From the NCBI GenBank assembly GCA_024364805.1, contig CM044499.1, forward strand, positions 2,555,388 through 2,618,536: a DNA stretch of 63,149 bases, written 5' to 3'. The stretch comes from Euprymna scolopes (lineage: Eukaryota > Mollusca > Cephalopoda > Sepiida > Sepiolidae). Shown here one piece after another: positions 12,164 to 22,455 of this stretch. A program made the position numbers and the translations under genes. The notes under the pieces are model-generated. The model had not been told where the DNA came from. It worked only from the letters and a program-made list of their open reading frames with translations, and did not search any database. Positions within the stretch are counted from its first letter, which is position 1; every line of letters begins with the position of its first letter.

Positions 12164-12429
12164 ATTATTTGGATTTTTTGGGTTACTGGAGTGTTACTTT
12201 CACAATGTTTCTGTCGATATAACCTCCCATCTTCATTTTGTTGAACTCGGGAACTTGTATGGAGTTTCGATTAGAACCCTTTATTTAATCCACAGGGATA
12301 GCATGCTCTCGTTTCATCAGCCATGATTGAGTAGAAGTCTAAAGTAACTTGCAATTGTATTTTTGAGTGTCACTCGCAGTGACGATTGGACCTTCAACCT
12401 CCATAAGAATGTAACTTACAATTTAATTA
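12164..12429 (-). mobile_element. SINE family D copy, left partner of a head-to-head pair
   Basis: The 3' terminus reads ATTATTTGG on the + strand and the body matches the copy at 15369-15701. The B-box-like AGGTCCAATCGTC and the core TCATGGCTGATGAAACGAG (minus strand) are present. The head is cut to CCATGGTAATTAAATTG, and at CCATGG it meets a copy in the opposite orientation. Confidence 0.75.
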
Positions 12430-12507
12430 CCATGGCATAGTGGATAAAGTACTTCATAAAATTCAGTTGTAAATATTATACTCTTATGGAGGTTGAAGTA
12501 GCAATAA
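12430..12507 (+). mobile_element. SINE family D head fragment, right partner of a head-to-head pair
   Basis: It begins CCATGGCATAGTGGATAAAG, the best A-box region of the family in this window, and runs to ATGGAGGTTGAAG before the match stops at the B box. It shares the palindrome CCATGG with the neighbouring minus-strand copy. Confidence 0.75.
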
Positions 12508-13504
12508 AAATATTTAACCTGTAAAAAAAAAAAAAATGGAGGAGGAGGAAACAAGGACATAGAGCAGAAAGGAACTAATTCGGTATTTTATATATATTTT
12601 TCATTTAACAGGATTTGCAAACTCATTTTTTCTTTTTTACTGTATTCGAACAATCAAATCAGAGCTGAATGGGTGACCTAACTGTTCACATTTTTTTGCT
12701 AGTCAACAAAGATTATTTCAAGTAAAAAAAAAAAAAAAAAGTATAAAATACAAAAATGATATATAAAACGTTCGAAAAAACAAAACAAAAAAACAAAACA
12801 AAAAACAAAACAAAAACACCACTTTTATATAACATAATCTTATGAAAAGAGCGAGGGGAATAATATTAATAAAATATTAAGATATTGATTTCCAATAAAC
12901 TGTAAGAGTTGGATACTGCAAAGATGCAGTGAACTTTATCGTGACTCCAATACAAAAATTTATCGCTTATACTCGTGGGTGCACAACCGCATCTATTTGA
13001 TATAAGTATTTCTAGGAAGCAGAAAGTGAGGGGGAGGGCAATGTCAAAATCAACCAAAATGTAACGCAAAAAATACTGACAGTTTGGTATTTTAGTCTGC
13101 CTTATTCACAAGAGAGCAGAACGTTGAGACAAAAACAAAAATATGCATAAAAATGGGTTAGCTGCTAATAATTTGATGTTCTTATCTTGACACTGACAGG
13201 TAAATAAAATAAAATTATTTTTTAATTTTTTATTTAACATATTCTGTAAATCAGAATCGTGTAGTTCACTGCATTGGCATTAATATAAAAGGTCAAATAA
13301 TTCAATAAAGTTCTAAAACAAAGACTAATACATGAGAAAGTAACTTATGTGAATATAATTAAGAATTCGATGAAATTTAAGTTATAAGAAAATTGTCTTC
13401 TTGTAATAATGTAATAATCCTTCAAGTATATTTCAAAGCATGTAAAAATGTCTTAACTGCATGGAAGATATGCTGACGGTAGTGATTTTTTTCTTCTTTT
13501 TTAC
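12508..13504. other. AT-rich sequence without recognised gene
   Basis: Contains poly-A runs (12523-12535, 12725-12740) and a CAAAA-rich simple stretch at 12775-12820. The minus frame 12866-13069 shows no family resemblance. Confidence 0.5.
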
Positions 13505-15150
13505 TTATGCTTTGTTAGGGGGTGAACATATTTCCACTTAGATGTAAGGGGCTACTATTTGGGACCATGCCTAGGAAAGATTAAGATGTTGGTTTATGTT
13601 ACATTTGAACTTCTGAATATCAGTACAGTTAGGGAAGCAGGTAGCAGGAAGGTAATTCCAAAGTTTAGCTGTTCAAGAGAAGAAACTATTAGAGTAAAAA
13701 GCTTTCTAGCATTTAGGGATCTTAACAGTGAAGAGGTGTGATTTTTGTTGTTAAGTGGGTTTGTTAGGGAAATGTACATCGAGGGGGCACAAGTGCAATG
13801 AGTTTATCAGCACATTCCATTAAAATATTTGTAAAACAGGCACAGGGACGCAACACTGGTGATGGGACAGGGGTTGGAGCAAGGTTAACAAAGTGGGACC
13901 TATTAGATTTGACTCTTTTTTTTTTTTTTTTTTTTTTTTTAAACCCTATCTAAGAGAGAGACTAGTGGTAGATGCACAAGCCCAGATGTGGCAACAATAC
14001 TTCATGCATGGATGAATGATGGCCATGTAGAGGTACAGGATGCTCTCGGGTGTGAGTAGTCTTCTAGCACGATAGAGGGAACCCACCTTTTTGCAGCAGC
14101 CTTTGCAATATCCTTAATGTATTTGTTCCAGTTCATATTGTCTGTGAATGTTAAGCTGAGGATTTTGAAGAAAGAATTCTCAGTTAGGGTGTTATTTGTC
14201 ATGGATATTGGTGATTGGAGAGGTTCTTGCACAATCTATAATGAACTATGGAGGTGAGTGGGGCTTGCTATAATACTTCTGTATGGGAACATGTGCTTCA
14301 GTGCCCACTTTGCACCATTCGGTTGTCTCGTTGGCACACTGTTCAGCAGGAAGAGAGAAGATATTGGTCCATGGGGGCATCTCTGATGTGTTCTCTGATG
14401 GCTTCCGTCAACCCTTTTGTAGTAGCGTGTCGTTTTGAGCAATGGCTCCTCACCTTGGGGTTAGGATTTAAGTGATATCCACTAATACTACTAGTTGGTC
14501 TGTGTTTTCAAGTTGACCGTGAACATTAGTCACACGATTCTCGGGTACTGTGGTGAGAAATAGGTGTAGAAGTGAAGCCTGCTGATGTTCACAATCTGTG
14601 AGGCAAGTCACGAACATAACTACCTGTGTAAGGGGAATGGCTTAGAGAGAAGCTGTATTCAGCTGCATCTGTGCAACCTGAGAAACCAAGTCAATTTTTA
14701 TTAAAGTTACCAAACACGTGTATTTGGCCGTTACTATTTAAGGACAGTGCTGCATTTATACTATCAGAAACATGATTGATTAGGATACAGTCCTGCCTTA
14801 AGGGAGAACGGTAGAGAAAATATAAGTAACTAACACAGCGATGAAAGACTAGTCGAAAGACATAAAAGCCTGGTCATCTTATTCAAGACATTGCTTTCTA
14901 ATTAAAAGGAAGGTGCTATGAATATAGACTCCAAGCCCAAGCATAAATCTGCATCCTTACGGCAAAGAGAGAGGTATCCTCTCATGTTAAAGTAGTTAGA
15001 GGGGATTGAGGAGTGTAGGTTTGTTTCACTTCATGCTAAGATATCCGGATAGTTTACTAAGAGGTAAGACTACAGCATCTAGGTTATTTCTAAGCCAACA
15101 GATATTTGTGAATGCGAGCCTTAAGGGAAGAGTCGAATTGATTTTGTTTG
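13505..15150 (-). mobile_element. LINE family A copy 2 with a large internal deletion
   Basis: On the minus strand the copy starts near 15150 in the endonuclease region (a stretch reading NYFNMRGYLSLCRKDADL near 14990-14940) and continues to the linker (MLKTTRYYKRVDG, 14442-14236). It then jumps directly to the C-terminal region (TFTDNMNWNKYIKDIAKAAAK, 14232-14002) and the 3' end near 13505. Compared with copy 1, about 1.3 kb covering the reverse-transcriptase core is missing at the junction near 14235-14245. A poly-T run at 13916-13940 is an extra expansion. Frames are interrupted many times, and the copy is clearly dead. Confidence 0.75.
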
Positions 15151-15368
15151 GGTAGTTGCTGCTTTGTGATATTTGTTTGGGTTGTCATTTCTTTACGTTT
15201 TTGTTTAATTTTAGGTTAGGGGAGGAAGTGTTGGGCAAAGTGGGCCAATTTTGATGCCAAATATAAACACAAGTGATTGATTTAGCCAAATCCTGCCTGG
15301 AAAGTTGTGGCCTTGTGAATGATGTTTGTAATATAAATATGCTAAAACAATACTCATCCAGAACATAC

Positions 15369-15701
15369 ATTATTTAGATTATCCAGACTATTATTCTCAT
15401 CTTGAGTGTTTTTCCATAGCGTTTCTGCTGATGTAACCTCCAACCTTTTTCAAGTGTATCTTGTTGAATTCTGGAATCTTTCTATCGAACTTACGAACGG
15501 CGCAGAATTTCAAACTGACCACTTTATTTAATTTATGAAGGTAGTATGCTATCGTCCCGTCAGTCATGACTAGATACAAGTTCTAAAGAATTAGCAATTG
15601 TATTTTGAGTATTGCCCGTAATCAAGATTGAACCTGTAATCTCCAGAAGAGTGTAACTTACAACTGAATTTTCTCAAGTATTTTATTCACTATGACATGG
15701 G
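15369..15701 (-). mobile_element. SINE family D, full-length copy
   Basis: This 333-bp minus-strand copy spans the whole family unit. It has a head beginning CCCATGTCATAGTGAATAAA, a B-box-like CAGGTTCAATCTTG, the body TCATGACTGACGGGACGATA, the 3' core GAAAAAGGTTGGAGGTTACAT and the end ATAATCTAAATAAT. The head resembles a tRNA gene promoter. Such SINEs depend on a partner LINE for copying. It directly abuts a + strand piece of the same family. Confidence 0.8.
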
Positions 15702-15803
15702 TCTTTATGGAAAAGATATACCTGAAGAAGGTCAGGGATTTCATCGACCAAAACGTTTAAATATATTTGAGATGAGAATAGTATTCCGAATAATCCAAAT
15801 AAT
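15702..15803 (+). mobile_element. SINE family D 3' fragment, inverted partner
   Basis: The piece starts within the 3' third of the unit, runs through ACCTGAAGAAGGTCAGGGAT and CGACCAAAACGTTT, and ends AATAATCCAAATAAT. With the preceding copy it forms a ~435-bp element whose two ends are inverted repeats of about 100 bp. Confidence 0.75.
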
Positions 15804-15984
15804 GAGTTATCAATCCCCATCTACAAAGTTCAGAAACATCCAGAAAAGTTCTGCAGATTTCTACAACTTATTCTTTAGAATAGTTATTTCAATCAAAATC
15901 TAAGACATGTTTAATTATAGAAAATGTCAAAGTTAATACTTCAGTTTAAGAGATTTTAAGAATAAACTGAGATTCAGGTATCTT

Positions 15985-16950
15985 TCATAGTTCGTTTATT
16001 TGACTCCCACCCCTCATTTAGCCCTAAAAGTCCCACAGGAAACGTCAATTCCTGGTGAAAATGAATAAACGGTGCAGTTGTAGGCCTTAATATATGTAAA
16101 TTTGAGTTCTACACAATGCAAAAAAAAAAGAAATGACTAAGTCCATCATTTGCACCCCCTCCTCATTTAGCCCCCTAAAGTCCTCAAGGCCTTAACATTT
16201 AAATTTGAGTTCAGCACCATGCAAAACTGCTAAATAGACATACACAAAAATTTTGGACAAATATAGTAAAATAGTCTAAAAAATGGAGTGCTTTTATTAG
16301 CCCTAAAAGAGCCCCTGGGGAACACCCAAGAGTTATTGCAAAGTATAGGTTGGGTGGCTGTTTTTGTTTTACGGCATATCAACCCTTACCAGGTTATTTA
16401 ATGCCGAATCCAAAGATTTTGAAGAAAAACTTTTTCATAGAATATATTTGTTGTTTTCAAATCGGTTTCTATTTAACCCATAGTTTGGACTCTAACAGGT
16501 ACTACCACTCCGGGTCAGAGTAGACCTGGGAGCAATGGCAATTAAAGGGTGGCTCTACACTCCCCAAAGCCCGCAAGCTGGGGCCTAACCACTGGATATA
16601 GTTTAAGGTCATATCCAGGACCAGCAAAGTATAAACAAACAAAATTATATAGACATCAGTTAGTTACAACTTTTGAAAAAGTCTTATAAAAATCCAAGGC
16701 AATTTTTTTTTTAATAAGTACAAAATTGTCAATTTTAGCCATTTTAACCCAAAAGGCACTCCTAGGGCGGCAACTGGAGTTTTCTTGGAAAATCCGTTCT
16801 ATTACTTTTTACTCCTATCATTTTTAATCTTTCTGCAAAATTTAAAAAAGATTCCAAGGCGTAGTTATTGAGAAAAGTGCAGACGGACGAATGGACAAGG
16901 GTGAATTTACAGGTCCACCCTCCTTTTGTCAGGGGACCAATAAACATAGG
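15985..16950 (+). repeat. Repeat family F copy 1, carrying a SINE insertion
   Basis: It matches 34775-35490 over its whole length apart from the inserted SINE. It holds two imperfect tandem units starting near ATTTAGCCCTAAAAGTCC and TCATTTAGCCCCCTAAAGTC, then a common 3' half with CCAAGGCGTAGTTATTGA, CAGACGGACGAATGGACAAG and GTCCACCCTCCTTTTGTC. No coding capacity is seen. The class is not known to me; the end with GACGGACGAACGG is of a kind often found in dispersed invertebrate repeats. Confidence 0.75.
16348..16623 (-). mobile_element. SINE family E, full-length, with target-site duplication
   Basis: The 276-bp insert is bounded by GCAAAGTATA at 16338-16347 and 16624-16633, an exact 10-bp direct repeat. 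The F copy at 35 kb holds the empty site (CACAAAGTATAGAC). The sense strand is minus: the 5' end reads TGGTCCTGGATATGACC, and the tail, on the + strand, is GGTTGGGTGGCTG, a decayed (AACC)n. No clear A and B boxes were found, so the promoter class is unknown. It is 90% or more similar by eye to the copy at 56609-56885. Confidence 0.88.
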
Positions 16951-17599
16951 TTAATATTTTTCTTTTTGTAATTTTCACCTAACTTGTAATTTAATTTAAA
17001 TCTTATTTCCATTAACTCCTCAACTATTATCGTTTCTAAACTTCCCATACATCACACCTTATATTAAGCATTTCTTGCACTCTCACTCCACTCCACAGTC
17101 TTTGGGGACAGTAGTATATTCCCATCAGCCATTGCATATTTATAGATTTGTGCATTCCCATAATTTGCTAATGAATTCTATGACTGACGATGGAGCTAGA
17201 GTATTTCCTTATCAAGAAGTTTTGTTACCTTCCTGATACCATTAGAACAGAGGATGAAGCAGGTGTTCGTGCGCCTAGTTTGAAAATTGATTTCAGTGGA
17301 GTTTTAAAGCTGTGATCTGTCTCGTCTACAATCTTTTGAGCCATCTTCAATAATCTTGATAATACACACCGTCTGTTTGCATAACATACTGTCTTTCAAT
17401 TCGACGGTCGTTCTTTTTACTATTTCTTTTATGCATCTTGCATAAATTTATTTGCATAGCTTGTGTTACTCGCACATGATCGTCAAATACAAAAGCAACG
17501 TCGCCATTTTAGCTTTATTTTTTTTAAATCATTTTTTTCTCAAGCGAATGAACACGAAACCCACGCTCGTCAGGTAAGCTACGATTTTCTCTACAGTGT
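16951..17599. other. Sequence without recognised gene
   Basis: Plain AT-rich DNA up to a LINE-C fragment. The + frame starting at 17463 reaches into the LINE fragment downstream but shows no homology in its first half. Confidence 0.45.
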
Positions 17600-18085
17600 G
17601 ATTATGAAAATTAGGAGTAGATTAAGTATGTTTTGGGAACTTCTTTCATTACTAACCAGCAGAGCATTACCACTGTTGACCATGGGAAAAGTCTGTCAGG
17701 CTTGTGTATACAGCAAAATGATAGAATGATATGAGTATATAATGTGAGTTTTAAAGATGGGCTTAGTTTTGATGATCCCAGAGGAAGATTATACCTGGAC
17801 AGTATAAGAAGATATGTACAGAAGAGTAGGCTTCGATGGTATGGCCACGTTGAAAGAGTGGATGAGAGCTTTTGGGTTAGTAAATATAGAACAATCGAGC
17901 TATCAGGTACAATTCACAGGGGAAAGCTAAGGAAAAGATAGGATATGAAAGCAATAGATCCGAGAAAAAGAGGGATAAAGAAATGATCAAATAGAGGTCA
18001 TTTTGGAAATCAGTTTCTTAAAACAATAAAATGCATGACAGCATGTAAAACGAACGTTAAACAGAATATGATGGATAGGTTTGAT
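17600..18085 (+). mobile_element. LINE family C 3' end (reverse-transcriptase C-terminal region)
   Basis: The + frames read SLLTSRALPLL near 17645 and then LRWYGHVERVDESFWV at about 17828-17875. The latter is the conserved tail box found after the reverse-transcriptase thumb in many LINEs. The end at about 18010-18075 (GGAAATCAGTTTCTTAAAAC, then GTTAAACAGAATATGATGG) is shared with the copies at 43985, 45385 and 47205. A stop codon and frame changes split the protein. 5'-truncated. Confidence 0.8.
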
Positions 18086-18630
18086 CTCATACAGTTTTTG
18101 AACCGCCAATATCAATGACAAATCGAATTTTCATTGGATTGTAGTAATAACTACATTACACTGTTATAAACGCAATTTAGCACTGTGTTTATTCCTCTAT
18201 GTAAAGTTTCATATAATATCAGGTTATATATTTTGTGCATAGATATTTTCAGTATTTAATTCAAGCGCTCAATACGTGATTAGAACTTAGTAGCGGTAGT
18301 AAAATATATTTCTGTCAGATGAGTTAGATAGAAATGTTCATATTTTAGTGCCAAAGAAAATAATCAGGTTCATTGTAAAATTATTTAAAAAAAAAATATT
18401 TCAAGCAGTAACGTCAAAATATGAAAACCAAAATGAAATATTCAAATGACAACAAAACATTGCAATTTAAATCAACGTAAAAACGAATCGTTTTCATAAA
18501 TGATTAACTTAATGATTTTGATGAAATGGTCTAATCTAAAAAACAGGGAGTCGAAACAAATGTAGAGCAATCTTAAAACAATCTTTACCAAAGAACCATG
18601 CATACATTAATAATGACCTACTATAATGAC
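18086..18630. other. AT-rich sequence without recognised gene
   Basis: No repeat family or gene was recognised. Confidence 0.5.
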
Positions 18631-19382
18631 CCATGGTATAGTGGATAAAGTCTTTGGTAAAAATTCAGCTATAAGCTACTTTTTGGAGGCTGAAGTGCAA
18701 TCCTCAGTGCAAGCGACTCAAAAGTACAATTGCAAAATATTTAGAACTTTTACTCAGTAGTGATTGGCGATACCAATATTTCTCCCGATTTCACTGCAAA
18801 TACTAATTTTTTTCTAAATTCCCGATTCCGATGTAGGTATGAATTCCGATTCTTTTGAAATATCTAAATATAGAGCTGTTTTTGTTTGTGTTGGGGGTCG
18901 TATTACCACAAAATTCCATGTAAGTTGTGCATATATTTCCGCAAATGTAAAAGTACACTCGTGGGGATGATCTAGATTTTAGTTTTGCTGGTAGTTTAAA
19001 ATCAACGAGTATTTATTATGTCATTAATACGAGCCATAGAAAAAGAACTTATAAACAAAAGCAAACAATCAAAATAATCGTAGCATAAGAAAATACACAA
19101 ATTTTTCTGCTTCAGATAAATTAAAAAAATTCTGATTTTTTTTGTTCCTGATTCTGATTAATCGTTTTGACCCTACTACAAAATTATGGCTGACAAAATG
19201 AGAGCATGCTACCCTTGTGATTTAAATAAAGGGTTCAGTTTGAAATTTCATGCAGATTTCACAGTTCAACATGAAGATTCTGGAAATCGACAAATACATC
19301 TGAAGATCAGCGATTAAATCGACCAAAACATTGTGAAAATAACACTAAAGATGAGAACAGTAGTCTGTACAATTAAAATAAT
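18631..19382 (+). mobile_element. SINE family D copy split by a hAT-like insert
   Basis: The first part (18631-18757) holds CCATGGTATAGTGGATAAAG and a B-box-like GTGCAATCCTCAGTG. The second (19176-19382) resumes with TATGGCTGACAAAATGAGAG, runs through ATCGACCAAAACATTGTGAA and ends near AATTAAAATAATAC. In other copies the sequence across the break reads CTACTCAGTCATGGCTGA, so the insertion point is well defined. Confidence 0.78.
18758..19175. mobile_element. Small non-autonomous hAT-like element
   Basis: A 418-bp insert interrupts SINE D. It starts TAGTGATTGGCGATACC and ends CGTTTTGACCCTA; the reverse of the end starts TAGGG. Both termini fit the YARNG rule known for hAT elements. The SINE consensus word CTACTCAG (8 bp, the hAT duplication length) lies on both sides in worn form (TTACTCAG left, CTACAAAA right). 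No transposase is encoded. The hAT call is inference from termini and duplication length. Confidence 0.55.
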
Positions 19383-19506
19383 ACGATCTATACTCACTTC
19401 AGTCTTTGAAAGATTCAAAATTGTATGCTATATCTGTAATTGATCTGCTAAAGCATACTATTTAAATGAAGAAAATTATATTCAGAAAAGAAAATTACTA
19501 TAGAAG

Positions 19507-19851
19507 AATGTTAGCAAAAGGGTTAGACAATTTCCATTCAAATTAGATCGGAAATGACTGAGAAATTTGCTCAAGAATTACATGCGTAAACCTGGTAACT
19601 AAATTTTGGTAAGCAGTTTAAACAAAAACATTATTTTAAAAAGTCTGTTTTCTTTGTTATGTATTAATATATTTACGAAATTGTTTTTCTTTCTAAACTT
19701 GTCTCACGTTATCCCCCCACCTTAATAGTACTGTTAAAAGTATCATTGGAATTTATTGTTGTCAATTTGTGGCTTGTGATTCGCTTGCTACTTTTTCCTC
19801 AAAATAAACGCGTTCTCCAATTTTAAATTAATGTCTGCTCACATTCTTTTT

Positions 19852-19884
<33 letters not shown>

Positions 19885-20066
19885 GCCGACACCATTCCAT
19901 TTTAGTATACTTTTCAAATAGTCATACTAATAAATGCGCCACCTAGCGTTGAATGTAAGCAAAAGGGGTAGACAATTTTCATTCAAATCAAGTCGTGAAG
20001 GACAAGGAAATTAGCCGATTTGCTCAAGAATTACATTAACTTTGCCAACTAAGTTCTTTATTTAAG
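19507..20066. repeat. Direct repeat of about 110 bp, two copies 445 bp apart
   Basis: 19507-19612 and 19950-20066 share GTTAGACAATTTCCATTCAA against GTAGACAATTTTCATTCAAA and then TTTGCTCAAGAATTACAT, with the following CTGGTAACTAA/TTGCCAACTAA also alike. Between them lies a poly-A run (19855-19882). The repeat could be the flank duplicated by a large element or two copies of a small unknown repeat. Confidence 0.65.
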
Positions 20067-20789
20067 TTAATGAGAGGGAAAACTATCGCTATACTTTCCC
20101 CTAAACAGGTTAATTGAATTTATATTAAGTAGAATACTTAATGCCATTATACATATTTTTAATGGAGAGTAGACAATGCATTGTGGATGCATTCTTGGTA
20201 GCTCCCGTAACTCTCCCTACTCCTAATTTGTCTCTCAGTTCTCGTTTAGAACGAGTGCTTTTTCTGACAAAGGGAGAAGAAAAAGCTGTATTCTAGATCG
20301 GCAGTATTTTTGCACAAACAGTAGCTGGAGATGTCGAAAATTTTCTGTTTCTATTTCTTTTCTCGTAACCATATCACTAATAAGGGTGTTGGAGGTAAAT
20401 GTTTTACTGGGCTGACGTAATCTGCCTAATAGTCAGGGACCGGAATCTTAGACTAGCTACTAACGATTCCGTTCTATCAGCAGGTGCAAAGTACTGGGGC
20501 TGCTGTATTGCCATTTAGTAAATGTATTCTGGACCATGCAGTACCTTCCGGTGGGGCTTCTTGACGCCATATTAGTGGGTAATTGTTACGGCTTTATCTT
20601 ATCATGGTCTACAAAAAAAAAAAAACAAGCAAAAATATTTCTTCACTTTTTCTCCCTTACTTTCCCTCTCTGGCTTGCTCTAACCAAGTCTGTCCACCTA
20701 TTTCACAAATCCTAAAACTCCATCATGAAAAGACTCAAAAACATTACACGATTAAACACAGAATTCCAACTTCTAACGTAGAACCCCTC

Positions 20790-21824
20790 TACCATGTCTC
20801 CTTCTCCAACATCAGGGGTTTGCATTCCAACCTTCCAGAGGTTGAAATCCAATTCCAGCAGACCAAACCAGACCTATTCTTCCTAAGCAAAACTGACATT
20901 GGTCCGACTAATTTCCCTAGATGAGTTTGTAATTAAAGGATATTCTAATTTAACATTCAAATCTAACCCCCTATGATCGCCATAGACATGAAAGGTGTGC
21001 CTACATTAGTTATGGCTTTCAATGTGGTAGGGACATCTCCAGAGAAGAACCTAAATTACCCTATATGCGCTTCCAGGCTGCACTTTCTCACACCACTGCA
21101 TTTATATTTGCCTTCTGTCGCCCCCATAACAGCGAAAGTTACTATCTTTAAGAGCATATCTGGGAAAATTGACTACATCCTGTCTGCTCATCCTTTGGCT
21201 AACATTCACGTCTGTGGAGACTTCAGTGTTGGCAATGTGGAATGGTTAGCCCACTCAAACAAGACAGATGATGAGGGGAGGTTTTATCACGATTTTTTCA
21301 TTGCTTATGACCTAAGTCAGATTATTCACGAACCCACCCGTGTACCTGACACTGATGGTCAATATGCAAGTCTCCTAGACCTTTTTCTCACAACTTGCTC
21401 TGATCTATGTTCATCTTCCATTCTGTCTCCACTGGAATCTTCTGACCACTCGGTTGTATCAGTTAAGATAAAAACAAAATGTAAAAAGTCCTCTGACATA
21501 TCTTTTCACCGTACAGTATATCGATACTCTTGGGCTGACTGGGATAGCTTTCATACATTTATATCAGGTCCGCCTCTGTGTTCCCTGTTTAAAAAAAATC
21601 ATATCTTCTATAGTATCAGACCTGCAGAATTGTTAATTGTAGGTATAGACTACTTCTTACCCTCCAAAAATTCCCACAAAAACCTAACAGCCAGCCGGGG
21701 TTTTCTCCAGAATGGGATGCTGCCATTGAGCACAAAAATCACTTTTTCCATTGCTTCCAACGTAATAGATGTACTGAGACTAATGCCGTCTACAGAACTG
21801 CTAGCAACCATTGTAAAAGAGTAA
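20790..21824 (+). pseudogene. LINE-B apurinic-like endonuclease domain, broken
   Basis: The first part ends the frame 20583-20924 with HVSFSNIRGLHSNLPEVEIQ and KPDLFFLSKTDIG, the N-terminal strand and the E/T box of LINE endonucleases. The frame 20973-21824 (283 residues) continues with NIHVCGDFSVGNVEWL, corresponding to the GDFN box with serine in place of asparagine, and ILSPLESSDHSVVSVKI, the SDH catalytic box. Known endonucleases of this class nick target DNA to prime reverse transcription. Codons around 20925-20972 are out of frame between the two parts. After the SDH box the frame runs on into the linker (YRYSWADWDSFHTFI). Confidence 0.82.
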
Positions 21825-22035
21825 TAAAGAATGTGAGATAGTTGTATGCGCAGTCCGTCAAGTACAAAGTAGCTGAGCAGCAGCTTGATTCCTATTAATT
21901 CTGGAAAATAACAAACAAGCTCCTGAACAGAAGAATGTGTTTTATCCCAATCATCATCAATGAACCTGAGGTAATCTCGTCAACATCAGACAAAGCCAAA
22001 CTCTTTGCCAAGACCTTTGCAGCTAATTCTACCCT

Positions 22036-22347
22036 ATGTCTGAAATCACGCTATGCAACATACAAATATCAGTGCATGATGTTGCCAAGCCAACCAAAAA
22101 CTTCGATTCCAGGAAAGCAACTGACCCTGACGGCATTCCTATTATAGTGCTCAAAAAGTTTCAACCAGAACTGGCTCCCATACTTACAAAGCTGTTTAAG
22201 CATTGTCTCAAAGAGAATTGTTTCCTAACACTCTGGGGAAACCTCATCAGCATGTCTCATATTAAAAATTCAGATGATCGGTCGTCTCCCTCTCAATATA
22301 GGCCTATCAGTCTCCTGTGTGTTATAAGTTGCTGGAATCTGTGTTAA
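22036..22347 (+). pseudogene. LINE-B reverse transcriptase N-terminal part
   Basis: The frame reads SRKATDPDGIPIIVLKKFQP, then LFKHCLKENCFLTLW, then SPSQYRPISLLCVISC, the fingers region before the N gap. After the gap, RSTADVLTVISH, then AIALDIS, a stop codon and AFNRVCHKDLLHKIS (22459-22580) carry motif A. This is the same protein as at 49850-50300. Confidence 0.8.
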
Positions 22348-22357
22348 ATAGAGAAGT

Positions 22358-22455
22358 NNNNNNNNNNNNNNNNNNNNNNNNNNNNNNNNNNNNNNNNNNN
22401 NNNNNNNNNNNNNNNNNNNNNNNNNNNNNNNNNNNNNNNNNNNNNNNNNNNNNNN
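22358..22455. other. Assembly gap (98 N)
   Basis: A run of N interrupts the LINE-B reverse transcriptase between QYRPISLL and RSTADVL. By comparison with 50060-50175 the true missing length is probably close to 100 bases. Confidence 0.99.

Noticed and set aside
12430-12507. A genuine tRNA gene at the CATAGTGGATAAAG motif
   Set aside because: The region cannot form a cloverleaf, and the same head occurs in several dispersed SINE copies.
19507-20066. The ~110-bp direct repeat as LTRs of a short element
   Set aside because: Too short and too diverged, with no primer-binding site, polypurine tract or coding sequence between.
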